From NCBI RefSeq assembly GCF_017873625.1, contig NZ_JAGGKL010000007.1, positions 62,001 to 126,000 of the forward strand: 64,000 nt of DNA, given 5' to 3'. Below are positions 41,197-53,170 of this stretch, piece after piece. A program made the translations under genes and the position numbers. Under the pieces are notes generated by a model. That model searched no databases. It was not told the DNA's origin and was given only the letters and a program-made list of their open reading frames with translations. This DNA comes from Methanobacterium petrolearium. Its GTDB lineage: Archaea; Methanobacteriota; Methanobacteria; Methanobacteriales; Methanobacteriaceae. Position 1 is the first letter of the stretch. The number at the start of each line of letters is the position of its first letter.

Positions 41197-42192
41197 TTAG
41201 GGAGTGGGAAGTAAAGCCAGGGCAACACCCAGATAAATGGCTAACGTGGCAATATCACTGAAAATTGTGGCCAGAGGACCAGTGGCTAATGCAGGATCAT
41301 AGTTGAATCGTTTTAAAATCAGGGGTGCCAAGGTGTTTATGCTTACCGAGGCAAGGATGCTCATGAAAAGTGCTAAAAATATGATTATTCCCAGAGTAAG
41401 ATTTTGTCGGGTTAAGTAAGCCATGAAACTGGCAAATAATCCTGAAACAGCTGCCAGTGCCGTGGCCACCACCAGTTCTCGGGTGAGGTACTTTCCAACA
41501 TTGAGTTTTGTGTCCAGGGCCATGCTACGTATGATCAATGCTTCGGTCTGGGCTCCTGCAGCATCACTCATGTATACCATCACTGGAATGAAACTGGCCA
41601 GAGCAATGAAACTGCTTAAAAGATCTTCAAAGTGGCCAATAAGAGAAGCTGCCATTGTTCCGCCAACAACTCCTACAATAAGCCAGGGCAACCGTGAACG
41701 GATCATATGGGCAGCAGAAGAATTGATGGTGGTGTATTCATCTCCAACCCGGTGAAAGATACCTCCAAAGTTAAATATATCACTCTGCACTTCCTGGTTG
41801 AAGATGTGAAGTATGGTATCATAGGGCACTGCCCCCAGAAGCTTACCCTCACTATCCACCACTGGAATGGCTTTCAATCCATTGGATAGAGCCAGATATA
41901 CGACCCGTTCCTGGTCAGTGTAAGGATCAACAGTTACCAGATCCTTAACCATAACATCTTCGGTTTTTAGAGATTTATCTAAACTCTTTAGCAGGTCTTT
42001 GATGGAGATAACTCCTTTCAAGATATTCTTAGGGGTGGTGATGTAAAAGTAGTCTATACTGCAGTATTCGCAGGAGTTCTGGGTTAAAAGGTCTTCCACT
42101 TCATCCAGTGTATCTTCTACATTGTAAACAGGAATTTGGGCTATCATATTGTAGCCTGCTGTTTCTTCTGGGTATGTGGGTTCTGATTCCAT
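41197..42192 (-). CDS. MgtE-type divalent cation transporter without the N-terminal domain
   Basis: A 331-aa protein with two CBS domains (about residues 17-135; VEDLLTQN, DYFYITTPKNILKGVISIKDL and KAIPVVDSEGKLLG, the last two typical CBS strands) followed by the MgtE channel domain with five helices. Key channel elements are RLPWLIVGVVGG, SDAAGAQTEALIIR-like (Gly-x-Gln region) and the last helix PLATIFSDIATLAIYL with the pore Asp. Full-length MgtE has an extra N-terminal superhelical domain that here is missing, so magnesium gating may differ. Magnesium or another divalent ion is the expected substrate. Confidence 0.9.
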   Translation of the reverse strand: MESEPTYPEETAGYNMIAQIPVYNVEDTLDEVEDLLTQNSCEYCSIDYFYITTPKNILKGVISIKDLLKSLDKSLKTEDVMVKDLVTVDPYTDQERVVYLALSNGLKAIPVVDSEGKLLGAVPYDTILHIFNQEVQSDIFNFGGIFHRVGDEYTTINSSAAHMIRSRLPWLIVGVVGGTMAASLIGHFEDLLSSFIALASFIPVMVYMSDAAGAQTEALIIRSMALDTKLNVGKYLTRELVVATALAAVSGLFASFMAYLTRQNLTLGIIIFLALFMSILASVSINTLAPLILKRFNYDPALATGPLATIFSDIATLAIYLGVALALLPTP

Positions 42193-42368
42193 GTATAAAA
42201 ACTTCCTAAAGCATAGTTGGTTGTCTGTAATAATATTATCTCTAGTGTTAAAAAAGATACTTAACAGGACAAACCAGAAATCACTGTTATATGAGTATGA
42301 CAGTTTTTTTATAAACTGAGATTTTCATAAGAAATAACCAGAAAAATAAAAAAAGGGGGGAAAAGTGA

Positions 42369-43763
42369 TTATTTTTTCCTTCCAGGTAGGATTACTCCAC
42401 CAACCATCAGAATTGCAGCCACTAATAATGGTAACAATGGTGTACCCGTGGCTTGCATTGGGACAGTTTTGGCACTCACCGAGCTTGCAGCAGTAACTAC
42501 TACTTCTGCAGGTAGTGGGGTCATAAATCCGTCGAGTAATGCATATATATGGGCGGTTCCCAATCCATCATCTGCTCTGAAAATGGTGGATACAATACCA
42601 GCAGCTGTGTAACGAGTCACTGATTTACTGCCCACATTTCCAATGTCCGTAGTGATGGTTATTGGTGTTCCGTCTGGTATGTGGCCGATAAGGGATGTGT
42701 CTTCGCCCAGGTTGTTGAAGACGACACTGGCTGTCACCAGGGACGTGCTTCCATACACCACACTGACCGGAACTGCTGATACTTTAAGAACCAACCATTT
42801 AGATGTGTCTGCATAGTTCAAAGGGTCATAGATGGCATTTGAGAGAGTACGTGGGTCGTTGTTGGATCCCCACCAGTTATTGGTAGCATCAACCTGGAAA
42901 CCAATCATATCACTTCCAGCAGCCAATGCACCGACTGGTACTAAGTTGACGTATAGTCCATAGGGAGTATTTCCAACGATCCTGTTGACATTGATTTCAA
43001 TTGTTGATATGCCGTTTGTACCACTATTTCTGAGGAAGTAACCTATATAGATCCCATTACCGTCATTGTTAAGGAAGTTGTTACCACTGAGTTTAACCAT
43101 CCCTGGATAGATGAAAATCGCACCACCCATGTTAGCACTGTTTCCAGTAAATGTACTGCCAGTGACAGTTAACGTACCACCATAGTTGAAAATCGCACCA
43201 CCCCTATTCGTGGCCTTGTTGTTGTTGAATAGGCTGTTGGTTACTGTAACAGTTCCAGAGTTTGCAATAGCCCCACCAACATCGTCAGCTTCATTGTTGA
43301 CGAAGTTACAGTTAATGACGTTCAAAGTACCGTGTTTTACTACAATGGCACCACACTCATTATCAGGCTTACAGTTCTGGATAGTTAAATCTTTGATGTT
43401 TACTGTATAATCACCAGGGATGTAGAATAGCGAGTACAGATTTTTTCCATCAATAATGGTGGTATCTTTTTTTGCACCCTGAATAGTGACATTTTTTTCT
43501 ATTGTGATATTGTTATCCTTAGAATTTTCATCTATATTCTTATCGTAGGTTCCTTCATCCAGGTGAACAGTACCAGCATCAGTCACATGTATAATACCAA
43601 ACATTACTGTTTGAAATGGATTTTCTTCAGTACCGGTACCTGTATCATCACTTCCAGTAGGAGATACATACACATTATCACTTATTGGTTGTGCAAAACC
43701 AGTGCCAGCAAGGATAATAGCAATTAAAAATACACCAAAAATCAGTATTATGTGTTTTCCCAC
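42369..43763 (-). CDS. secreted beta-helix surface protein (adhesin-like)
   Basis: A 464-aa exported protein. The start is GTG 43763, because AAAGGAGGTGAT sits four bases upstream. The signal peptide is IILIFGVFLIAIILAGTGFA. A pectate-lyase-like beta-helix follows (YVSPTGSDDTGTGTEENPFQ, then repeats such as NSGTVTVTNSLFNNNKA, NYGGTLTVTGSTFTGN). The Ig-like domain with TTDIGNVGSKSVTRY resembles that of the 20.9-kb protein. The C-terminus MQATGTPLLPLLVAAILMVG and a basic tail form the anchor. It is probably cell-surface displayed. The ligand is unknown. The 331 bases upstream are gene-free. Confidence 0.88.
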   Translation of the reverse strand: MGKHIILIFGVFLIAIILAGTGFAQPISDNVYVSPTGSDDTGTGTEENPFQTVMFGIIHVTDAGTVHLDEGTYDKNIDENSKDNNITIEKNVTIQGAKKDTTIIDGKNLYSLFYIPGDYTVNIKDLTIQNCKPDNECGAIVVKHGTLNVINCNFVNNEADDVGGAIANSGTVTVTNSLFNNNKATNRGGAIFNYGGTLTVTGSTFTGNSANMGGAIFIYPGMVKLSGNNFLNNDGNGIYIGYFLRNSGTNGISTIEINVNRIVGNTPYGLYVNLVPVGALAAGSDMIGFQVDATNNWWGSNNDPRTLSNAIYDPLNYADTSKWLVLKVSAVPVSVVYGSTSLVTASVVFNNLGEDTSLIGHIPDGTPITITTDIGNVGSKSVTRYTAAGIVSTIFRADDGLGTAHIYALLDGFMTPLPAEVVVTAASSVSAKTVPMQATGTPLLPLLVAAILMVGGVILPGRKK

Positions 43764-43998
43764 AGTTATCACCTCCTTTTACAGTTTTCAATTTGTCTGT
43801 AAAATGCCAGATTTCAAAATGATGTTTGATTTTTCCTGGAAGAGGTGATACCTGTACTATTTATATAAGAAATTATTGAAAGCCCCTCCCCTGAGCTTTT
43901 TACTTGTTTGTATTAGTTTTGGCACGACTCAATGCATTAAATTGACATTTACTCTTCTTAGGAATTATTAGCAAGCAATACAACTTACCAATAAACCC

Positions 43999-44034
43999 TA
44001 ACTATAATTATATTTTTTATTGTAATTATAGTTA
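43999..44034. other. inverted repeat in the gene-free region 43764-44094
   Basis: TAACTATAATTATA (43999-44012) and TGTAATTATAGTTA (44021-44034) match as reverse complements at 13 of 14 positions, with an 8-base loop TTTTTTAT. It lies 60 bases after the stop of the minus-strand MFS gene and may end its transcript or bind a regulator of the surface protein. Nothing else stands out in this gap. Confidence 0.55.
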
Positions 44035-44094
44035 TCACTAATAGACAATATGCATGATTGATAATTTCTAAGAACGTTTCTTATAACAAAAAAT

Positions 44095-45462
44095 TTAATA
44101 ACTGCTTTTAACCTGTTCTTTTTTACTTTTAAGTCCTACAGTTAGAATAGTCATAATTAGGGCAACTACAGCCATGAACAGGAATGCATATGTATATCCT
44201 TCCAGATTCCCTGCGTACGATCCAATAACCGCTCCAATAAGAGCTCCTCCAATGAGTTGCCCGGCACTGGTGATTATGTTGATCAATGCCTGTCCCGATG
44301 CTCTTTCCTTGGGAGGGCTTTCCACCAGCATAATATAACGTGGAGGAGAGCCAATAGTTGTACTCATACCCACACCAACCAGCACACCGGCAAAAATGAA
44401 TAGGTAGAAAGATTCAGAGAAAGTGCTGAGTAAAAAAAGACCAATTATCATTATAGATGCCCCGGTAAACATGATATTCCGGGAACCAAACCTATCAAGG
44501 AGTTGTCCGATGATTGGTGCACCAATAGCCATGGTCATGACTATAGGTAGTAACATTAAACTTGCATTTGATGAACTGAAAGCTAAAGCCACAATTACAA
44601 AGGAAGGTATGAAAACAGTTGAAGCCTGAATAAGACCAGTACCAATCATTATACCTGAAACCAGTCTAACCTCCTTGCTACCTAATAGATCAACCTGGAT
44701 CAGGGGATCTGTGGATTTCAACTCCAACTTCAAAAGAACTGGTAACAGCAATATACTTAAAACCAGGAAAGGCCACACAGACAAAGAGAAAAAACTGGTT
44801 AAAAAGTTGTTAGTATCTATCTGGTTAATTGCGTAGGCTAAAAAAGAAACCAGGAACCCCAGAGTAAGTATGCCTGGCCAATCCAAACTGAGCTGCCTGT
44901 TTTTTTCACCCCTGGGGAGAATGTAAAGGCTTCCTGCTAGAACAATAACTGAAATTGGGATGTTAATGATGAACAGCCACTGCCAACCATAACCTAGGAG
45001 TAAACCCCCGAGTATAGGTCCTAAAACTCCTGATATACCCCAAACCGAACTCAAAACCCCCAAGGCTCCTCCGCGCTTTTCAGGTGGGAAGATGTCTCCA
45101 ATAAATGCATTGGCAACTGGAAATATTCCCCCGGCACCCACACCCTGAATAGCCCTTCCCAGGAGTACCATTTCAAATGATATGGCTGTGATGGTTATCA
45201 TTGAACCTGCAGCAAATAACAGGATGTTTACCAGGTAAACTGTTTTTCGCCCATGGATATCTGATAGTTTAGCCATTAATGGTGTTCCTATCATGAAAAA
45301 AAGAATATATATGGTGAAAACCCATGATAACAACCGTTCATTAACCCCGAAGTAGGTTCCAATAGCAGGTAGTGCAGGGCCCACGATCCCGATATCCAGG
45401 GAGCCCATGAACACACCCACCAGGAGTAAAATCAGTATCCTAGTTTGACCTTGATATACCAT
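44095..45462 (-). CDS. MFS multidrug-type exporter, DHA2 family
   Basis: A 455-aa major facilitator with about 14 helices. Motif A is LMAKLSDIHGRKTVYL (about 62-77), and motif C is SGVLGPILGGLLLGYGW. The second-half loop PIIGQLLDRFGSRN is another motif-A-like turn. The C-terminus is basic (KSKKEQVK). The family exports drugs, dyes or metabolites using the proton gradient. It ends an apparent single-gene unit upstream of the surface protein and downstream of an alpha/beta hydrolase. Substrate unknown. Confidence 0.92.
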   Translation of the reverse strand: MVYQGQTRILILLLVGVFMGSLDIGIVGPALPAIGTYFGVNERLLSWVFTIYILFFMIGTPLMAKLSDIHGRKTVYLVNILLFAAGSMITITAISFEMVLLGRAIQGVGAGGIFPVANAFIGDIFPPEKRGGALGVLSSVWGISGVLGPILGGLLLGYGWQWLFIINIPISVIVLAGSLYILPRGEKNRQLSLDWPGILTLGFLVSFLAYAINQIDTNNFLTSFFSLSVWPFLVLSILLLPVLLKLELKSTDPLIQVDLLGSKEVRLVSGIMIGTGLIQASTVFIPSFVIVALAFSSSNASLMLLPIVMTMAIGAPIIGQLLDRFGSRNIMFTGASIMIIGLFLLSTFSESFYLFIFAGVLVGVGMSTTIGSPPRYIMLVESPPKERASGQALINIITSAGQLIGGALIGAVIGSYAGNLEGYTYAFLFMAVVALIMTILTVGLKSKKEQVKSSY

Positions 45463-45543
45463 AAAAACAATTTTAATTTCCGGTTAAAAAGGTTTTCTCT
45501 CGAGATATCCTAGGAAGTTCCGGTAAAAAGCTGGTTGAAAATG

Positions 45544-46332
45544 CTAAAAATTTTTTAAAAACTTATAAATCAAATCATAAGTGTCCTGGGGGTTTTCCAC
45601 CAGGAGATTATGACCCACACCCTCCATTACTTCCATTTTTGAATTGGGGATGGCATTTTTAATTTTATTAGCATGATATAAGGGAGTGAAAACATCTTCT
45701 CGTCCTGCAATAATCAGGGTAGGGGAATTGACATTTTTCAAGGAACCAATAAAGTTAACTTGCTGACAGGCCTTTATTGACTCCTTTAAAGCAGGAATAG
45801 AACTGGTTTTTCCCATAAGATCTCTAACTTCTCGGAAGAATTCCCTGTTTTTTGCAATGAATTCTGGAGTGTTAGCCAGTTTGAGGCAATGGTCAAAAAA
45901 GGCATTATAACCCTCATCATTTAATGTTTTTAAAAGTTCCCGGAAAATGGAGTCCAGATGAAAATCAACACAGCTAAACGAGGAAATAAGGATTAAAGAT
46001 CTGATTTTATCTGGACGTTTAAGTGCCAGTTGTTGTAATATGGCACCGCCCATAGAATGGCCTATAAAGTGTGCCTGTTTTATATTCAGTGATTCTAAAA
46101 GCTGATTAATGTCATTTGAGAATAATTCTATGCTGTATTGTTCAGGAGTTTTACTGGATCTGCCATGACCCCTCAGATCCACTGCTAGAACCCGGAAATT
46201 TTCTTCCAGTAGGGGGGTTAACCCGCCCCATACCGTATGATCACTTCCCAGGCCATGCACGAGAACCATAGGATAACCTGTTCCCCTGTCCTGGTAATAT
46301 AGGTCTAAATCATTTAAGGTAAGTTTATTCAT
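45544..46332 (-). CDS. alpha/beta-fold hydrolase
   Basis: A 262-aa serine hydrolase. The oxyanion motif HGLGSDHTVW is at about residue 25, the nucleophile elbow GHSMGGA (Ser at about 92), an Asp in TLIIAGREDVF, and the catalytic His in GVGHNLLVENP, so the triad is complete. The subfamily resembles 3-oxoadipate enol-lactonases and esterases but is not diagnostic. The ATG follows a TATA-like box closely, so the message may be leaderless. It is probably cytoplasmic. Substrate unknown. Confidence 0.9.
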   Translation of the reverse strand: MNKLTLNDLDLYYQDRGTGYPMVLVHGLGSDHTVWGGLTPLLEENFRVLAVDLRGHGRSSKTPEQYSIELFSNDINQLLESLNIKQAHFIGHSMGGAILQQLALKRPDKIRSLILISSFSCVDFHLDSIFRELLKTLNDEGYNAFFDHCLKLANTPEFIAKNREFFREVRDLMGKTSSIPALKESIKACQQVNFIGSLKNVNSPTLIIAGREDVFTPLYHANKIKNAIPNSKMEVMEGVGHNLLVENPQDTYDLIYKFLKNF

Positions 46333-46491
46333 GTTAACTGATTATAAACTGTTTATACTAGAATTTTTCTATTAATCCTAGTTTGAAGTGTAACAAGTTG
46401 AATTTAGTCATTTGTTTGGGATAACAGTAAAGTAAAAAGAGAACACTTTTTTTGTGTATCTGGAAAATATTTTGTAAAACTTGTTAAAATT

Positions 46492-46515
46492 AACTACTCT
46501 AAAAGTTAAAAATAA

Positions 46516-46529
<14 letters not shown>
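46492..46529 (-). repeat. 22-bp tandem duplication at the helicase stop codon
   Basis: AACTACTCTAAAAGTT occurs at 46492-46507 and 46514-46529. The second contains the last codons and TAG stop of the helicase gene on the minus strand; the first is a copy of it outside the gene. Confidence 0.8.
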
Positions 46530-49329
<2,800 letters not shown>

Positions 49330-49526
49330 GATAATCTTCTTATCACAATATATGCAGGGAGAGGTATAAATAAACTGGTGATCTGTTCACAGATGAATCA
49401 GGTCAATTAACAACTAATTCCTTTACCTTTGAACACATGAAATCTAAGATTAATGATTTTGGAGATGAATAAATATATAGAAAAGCAATAAAGTATCATT
49501 TAACCTATTAAAATATTTAATTTTTT

Positions 49527-50705
49527 TTAATTAAGGTTTTTTAAAGTTTCAAGTTCGTTTTTTACATTCAAATACTCTGTGACATCTTCACAAAAGACAA
49601 AAACGCCACCAATATCGCCAGATGACAGATTCCAGGGTTTTATTTCACAATTTAAATATTTAACATTCCCATCTGGATCTACAAATTCAACTTCATCCAG
49701 GCAGACTGTTGAACCATTTAATGCTTTTTTATGAACTTCTTTCCATTCATCAGGAAAATTAGGGAGGAGTTCATATAAACTTTTGCCACGAATCTTTCCA
49801 TTTTTTAAACCATGATCTTCAATCCAGAGTTTGCTGACGGCAAGGAATCTCATTTGAGTGTCAAACATGGCAATACTTATTGGTGCGTGATTTATGAATT
49901 GTTCGAATCCTTCATCACGTTTTTTCAAAACATGATTAGCAATTTTTAACTTTTCCTCATAAATTTTATGCTCTGTAATGTCTCTGGCAACTGCAACTAT
50001 GGCTACGATATTTTTGTTTTCATCCAGGACTGGTTCACCTGCCCATGAAAACCAACGCAATCCCTGTTTCGTAGTTAAACTATTCACAAAGTATCCATCC
50101 TTACCTGATTTCAAAACTTTCCTAAAAGCTTTTTCTACGGATTCAATATTACCACCATTTAGAAAATCTTTATAATGTTGACCTAATATTTTTTCTTTGA
50201 TTAAACCAAATGTTTCACAATAACTTGGACTTACAAAAAGAAATCGCCCTTCTAAGTCTAATTTTATAACTAAATCTCTCTGAGATTGGACGATGAGACG
50301 ATAATTAGCCTCTTTTTCTTTTAATTTATTTTCCATTTTGCTTTTGTAAAGAGCTAATTCAATAACATAGTAAAGTTCTGCAGGCTGAAATGGTTTTAAT
50401 ATATAACCATATGGTTCTGTTTTTTTAGCTTTTTCAAGAGTTACTTCATTAGAATGAGCTGTTAAATAAACCACAGGAATTTTTAATTGATTAATTTCAT
50501 TAACAGCATCAATTCCATCTATTTCTCCTCTTAAAATAATATCCATCAAAATAAGATCTGGTTTTATTTCTAAAGCTTTAGTTACAGCTTCTTCACCACT
50601 TGAAGCAATGTAGGGGACTTGATAACCAAAAGATTCTAATATACCTTTGACATCCATTGCAGTGATGGTTTCATCTTCTACTACAAGGATTTTGATATTG
50701 TTCAT
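49527..50705 (-). CDS. receiver-PAS-PAS signalling protein without output kinase
   Basis: A 392-aa protein with an N-terminal receiver domain (acidic pair Glu9-Asp11 region, phosphoacceptor Asp in LILMDIIL, Lys in YILKPFQPAE) and two PAS domains (about 137-255 and 265-385), with WFSWAGEPVLDENKN and HAPISIAMFDTQMRF in them. No kinase, DNA-binding or cyclase domain follows; the C-terminus ends after the second PAS. Such proteins may act as phosphorelay adaptors. AAGGAGAT precedes the ATG at nine bases. Redox or ligand sensing by the PAS domains is possible. Confidence 0.9.
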   Translation of the reverse strand: MNNIKILVVEDETITAMDVKGILESFGYQVPYIASSGEEAVTKALEIKPDLILMDIILRGEIDGIDAVNEINQLKIPVVYLTAHSNEVTLEKAKKTEPYGYILKPFQPAELYYVIELALYKSKMENKLKEKEANYRLIVQSQRDLVIKLDLEGRFLFVSPSYCETFGLIKEKILGQHYKDFLNGGNIESVEKAFRKVLKSGKDGYFVNSLTTKQGLRWFSWAGEPVLDENKNIVAIVAVARDITEHKIYEEKLKIANHVLKKRDEGFEQFINHAPISIAMFDTQMRFLAVSKLWIEDHGLKNGKIRGKSLYELLPNFPDEWKEVHKKALNGSTVCLDEVEFVDPDGNVKYLNCEIKPWNLSSGDIGGVFVFCEDVTEYLNVKNELETLKNLN

Positions 50706-50796
50706 AAGTAAAAATCTCCTTTGAAAAACTAAGGTGAAGGTTATAAATAAATGTGATCATAGACTGTAATCGGTTCCACGAACCTTTAACTAAAAT

Positions 50797-51291
50797 TCAG
50801 AACAGCCTGGTCTGATAATCATTACCAATCTTCTCTAGAGTTCCATCTCCCAGTATATGGGTGATTTTAAAACCATTTTTCAGCAGTGATTGGCTGATAA
50901 GATGGTGGCGATGGCAACGATTAGGATCCTCCTCACTGCACATTAAAACAATCCTATTATCCTCTGCTTGATCCATGAGTTCATTAAGTCCCTCCTGATA
51001 TTTACCATCAGCTTCCAGGCGGTGATATACCAGTCTATCCTCATGGTAAAACCTCTTATCACGAGGTTTGCCACCAATCTTGTTTCCCAGATAAATGTAT
51101 TTTATGTGGTGGTCATCAAGTGCTTTTTCCAATGGTTTCTTGTTGAAATGAGGGGAGTATTTGCTGTAGGGACTGGACCTGACATCCACCACCATACTGA
51201 TATCCTGTTTCTGGATGAGTCCCAGAAATGAGGATAAAAGATGGTTGCTGTGGCCAATGGTGAAAATTTCAGTGTTCATGTGATCATTCAA
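50797..51291 (-). CDS. DUF488-family protein
   Basis: A 164-aa cytoplasmic protein of the DUF488 family. The signatures are FTIGHSNH near the N-terminus, VVDVRSSPYSKYSPHFNKKPL, LGNKIGGKPRDKRF, and LMCSEEDPNRCHRHHLI with two Cys and three His near the C-terminus, suggestive of a metal or nucleotide site. The family is common in bacteria and archaea and its function is not established. The frame starts at ATG 51291; an ATG four codons later may be the true start. It lies alone. Confidence 0.9.
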   Translation of the reverse strand: MNDHMNTEIFTIGHSNHLLSSFLGLIQKQDISMVVDVRSSPYSKYSPHFNKKPLEKALDDHHIKYIYLGNKIGGKPRDKRFYHEDRLVYHRLEADGKYQEGLNELMDQAEDNRIVLMCSEEDPNRCHRHHLISQSLLKNGFKITHILGDGTLEKIGNDYQTRLF

Positions 51292-51423
51292 GTTTTTTTT
51301 GGTTCATGCTTCAATTTAACGTACTATTTTTTTATTAGAAATTTAAGAATTCAAATGGTTCTTTGGTATTAGTTATATTTAAACACGTGTAAGGGTATCA
51401 ATAAAATAAGGGAGGATCCAATC

Positions 51424-51660
51424 ATGGTTGATACAAAAGACAAGGTTGAACCGAAAACTATCCGGTACACAATGGGTATTATGGAACATACCCAGATTAA
51501 TTTGATCAATACACATAAAAACCATCAACATGGCCTTAAAAATAGGGATCCGGTGATTATTATCCATAAAGATGATTTTAGTAAAATAGTTGATGACATT
51601 CCAGATAAAGCCCTTCAGGATAAGTTCAGAGAGCTTTACAAAATCGTGAAAGAATGGTAA
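51424..51660 (+). CDS. small basic protein of unknown function
   Basis: A 78-aa soluble protein with a good ribosome site (GGGAGGAT, ATG six bases later). It is rich in His and Lys (INTHKNHQHGLKNRDPVII) and ends in a helix (DKALQDKFRELYKIVKEW). I recognise no family; an antitoxin-like or nucleic-acid-binding role is possible, but no toxin is adjacent. Confidence 0.65.
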   Translation: MVDTKDKVEPKTIRYTMGIMEHTQINLINTHKNHQHGLKNRDPVIIIHKDDFSKIVDDIPDKALQDKFRELYKIVKEW

Positions 51661-51693
51661 TTATTGTTTAAGAAATAAATTTATAGATATCTC

Positions 51694-52011
51694 TTATTTT
51701 TCCCGATATTCCACTTTAAAATCTTTCCAGGGATTTTTACCAGTTTTGGATGGCTGTTTACCATTGTAGGTTATGCGTACCTCCAGTCCCAGATCCACCT
51801 TTTTCATCAGATCATCCAGGACCTTGGAACCCCAGATCTTCACCTCACCGGCACTGGTTTTCATGGTGTAAAGTTTGCTCTTGTACTGACCCACATCTTC
51901 CTCCAATTCAATGTAGGTGCCCTGTAATGTTTCTCCAATGGCTTCAGGCTCCCAGAAACTCGGTTTTTCAACTACATCTTCATCTCTTTTAACTTCTTTC
52001 CATTTGCTCAT
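51694..52011 (-). CDS. small protein with an OB-fold-like pattern
   Basis: A 105-aa protein with a pattern of five beta strands: GETLQGTYIELEEDV, SKLYTMKTSAGEVKIWGSKVL (split by the hairpin), LEVRITYNGKQ and DFKVEYREK. The order and the G-x-Y and Gly positions resemble an OB-fold of a single-strand-binding type, and proteins of this kind also occur in phages. AAGGAGAG precedes the ATG. The assignment is by pattern only, and DNA-binding is not shown. No other phage-like gene is nearby. Confidence 0.55.
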   Translation of the reverse strand: MSKWKEVKRDEDVVEKPSFWEPEAIGETLQGTYIELEEDVGQYKSKLYTMKTSAGEVKIWGSKVLDDLMKKVDLGLEVRITYNGKQPSKTGKNPWKDFKVEYREK

Positions 52012-52225
52012 AGCAGGGTCTCTCCTTCTACAGATAATCTTATTTAATAGCCACTATCCTCATGTTGAATGTTCATTTATTATTTTTAACCATAAATGGT
52101 TTTATACTTATCATGAGGACACGAAGTAAACACCGATACAGTGGATAGTGTTTAATGGCAATAAGAAATTATTATATATAAAAAAAGCCATAATAACATT
52201 AATAAAATGTTTAAGGTGAGGGGAA

Positions 52226-52783
52226 ATGAAAGTTGATTATAAAACGTACATAATAATGCTAATAATAGCAGCAAGTATAGTCATGGTGTCTGGATGTGCC
52301 AGTACCTACCAAACATTTAACAATTCAGGTTTATACCTGCAGTATCCCGGAAACTGGACAGGGATTGATGTTCCAGCCACAGACCAGGATCTGGCAACCC
52401 AATCCGGCTTTAACATAATAGGAGTCTTTGTAGATGGACAATCAATTGGCAACTACACCTATATCATGGAAATCGGTGCCGGAAACATCACCGATATCAA
52501 TCTCACTGCAGCAGCTGATAACTTAAACAACAATTACATAGTAAATGAAGCAGATCAGGCCCCACTGGTGAACCGGACAACACTTAAAAATGGGTACGAT
52601 GCCATTATCTACTCATATAATGCCACAGGAGCTTCATCCAACCTGACAGTATTTGCGACTACTTATGTTTTCTCCAAAGATAACCAAACTGCCTACTACA
52701 TTATCTTCGGAACTCCCCTAGGTGATACTGCAGAGACCCAGGAAACGATACAAAAAATCGCAGACTCAATTAAAATAGACTAA
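52226..52783 (+). CDS. predicted lipoprotein (PsbP-like fold)
   Basis: A 185-aa exported protein with a lipobox VSGC (Cys24) after a hydrophobic core, so it should be lipid-anchored outside. The mature part begins with TFNNSGLYLQYPGNWTGID, which is characteristic of PsbP-like secreted domains found in methanogens, and is Asn/Thr-rich with several glycosylation sequons. GGTGAGGGG precedes ATG 52226 closely. It may bind a ligand or metal. It is followed by a 387-base gap containing a hairpin. Confidence 0.85.
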   Translation: MKVDYKTYIIMLIIAASIVMVSGCASTYQTFNNSGLYLQYPGNWTGIDVPATDQDLATQSGFNIIGVFVDGQSIGNYTYIMEIGAGNITDINLTAAADNLNNNYIVNEADQAPLVNRTTLKNGYDAIIYSYNATGASSNLTVFATTYVFSKDNQTAYYIIFGTPLGDTAETQETIQKIADSIKID

Positions 52784-53026
52784 AAAAAGGTTAGATGGGT
52801 TCAATTATGATATGATCCCCATCTCATCCTTTATTTAATGAAGGAAATCTATTTATTTTTCAAACTTCCCATTTTGATTGCTGTGAATTTAGAATAAATT
52901 ATCATCTCATTAGAAAATAAACCATGTACTCATTTTTACAGGGATAACTCCAATTTCATCACATTAAAATTCCAGTACCATCTAAACCAACATTTATTTT
53001 AATGGATATAACCCAATACTTATGCA

Positions 53027-53074
53027 GGATGCATTGGTTGTACTTCGTGTCTACCTCAAAAAACCAATGTATCC
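53027..53074. other. long inverted repeat in the gene-free region 52784-53170
   Basis: GGATGCATTGGTT (53027-53039) and AACCAATGTATCC (53062-53074) match as reverse complements at 12 of 13 positions around a 22-base loop. The loop contains TACTTCGTGTC. The reverse complement of that, GACACGAAGTA, occurs at 52117-52127 on the other side of the lipoprotein gene. The gap holds no ORF. Confidence 0.5.
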
Positions 53075-53170
53075 CATTCTACTATTACCCGGTTTAACTT
53101 TTCTAAAATCATTAATTATTTGTTTTATAATAAGAACAACTGGATAAAAATAGAGTCATGGTGTGACCAA

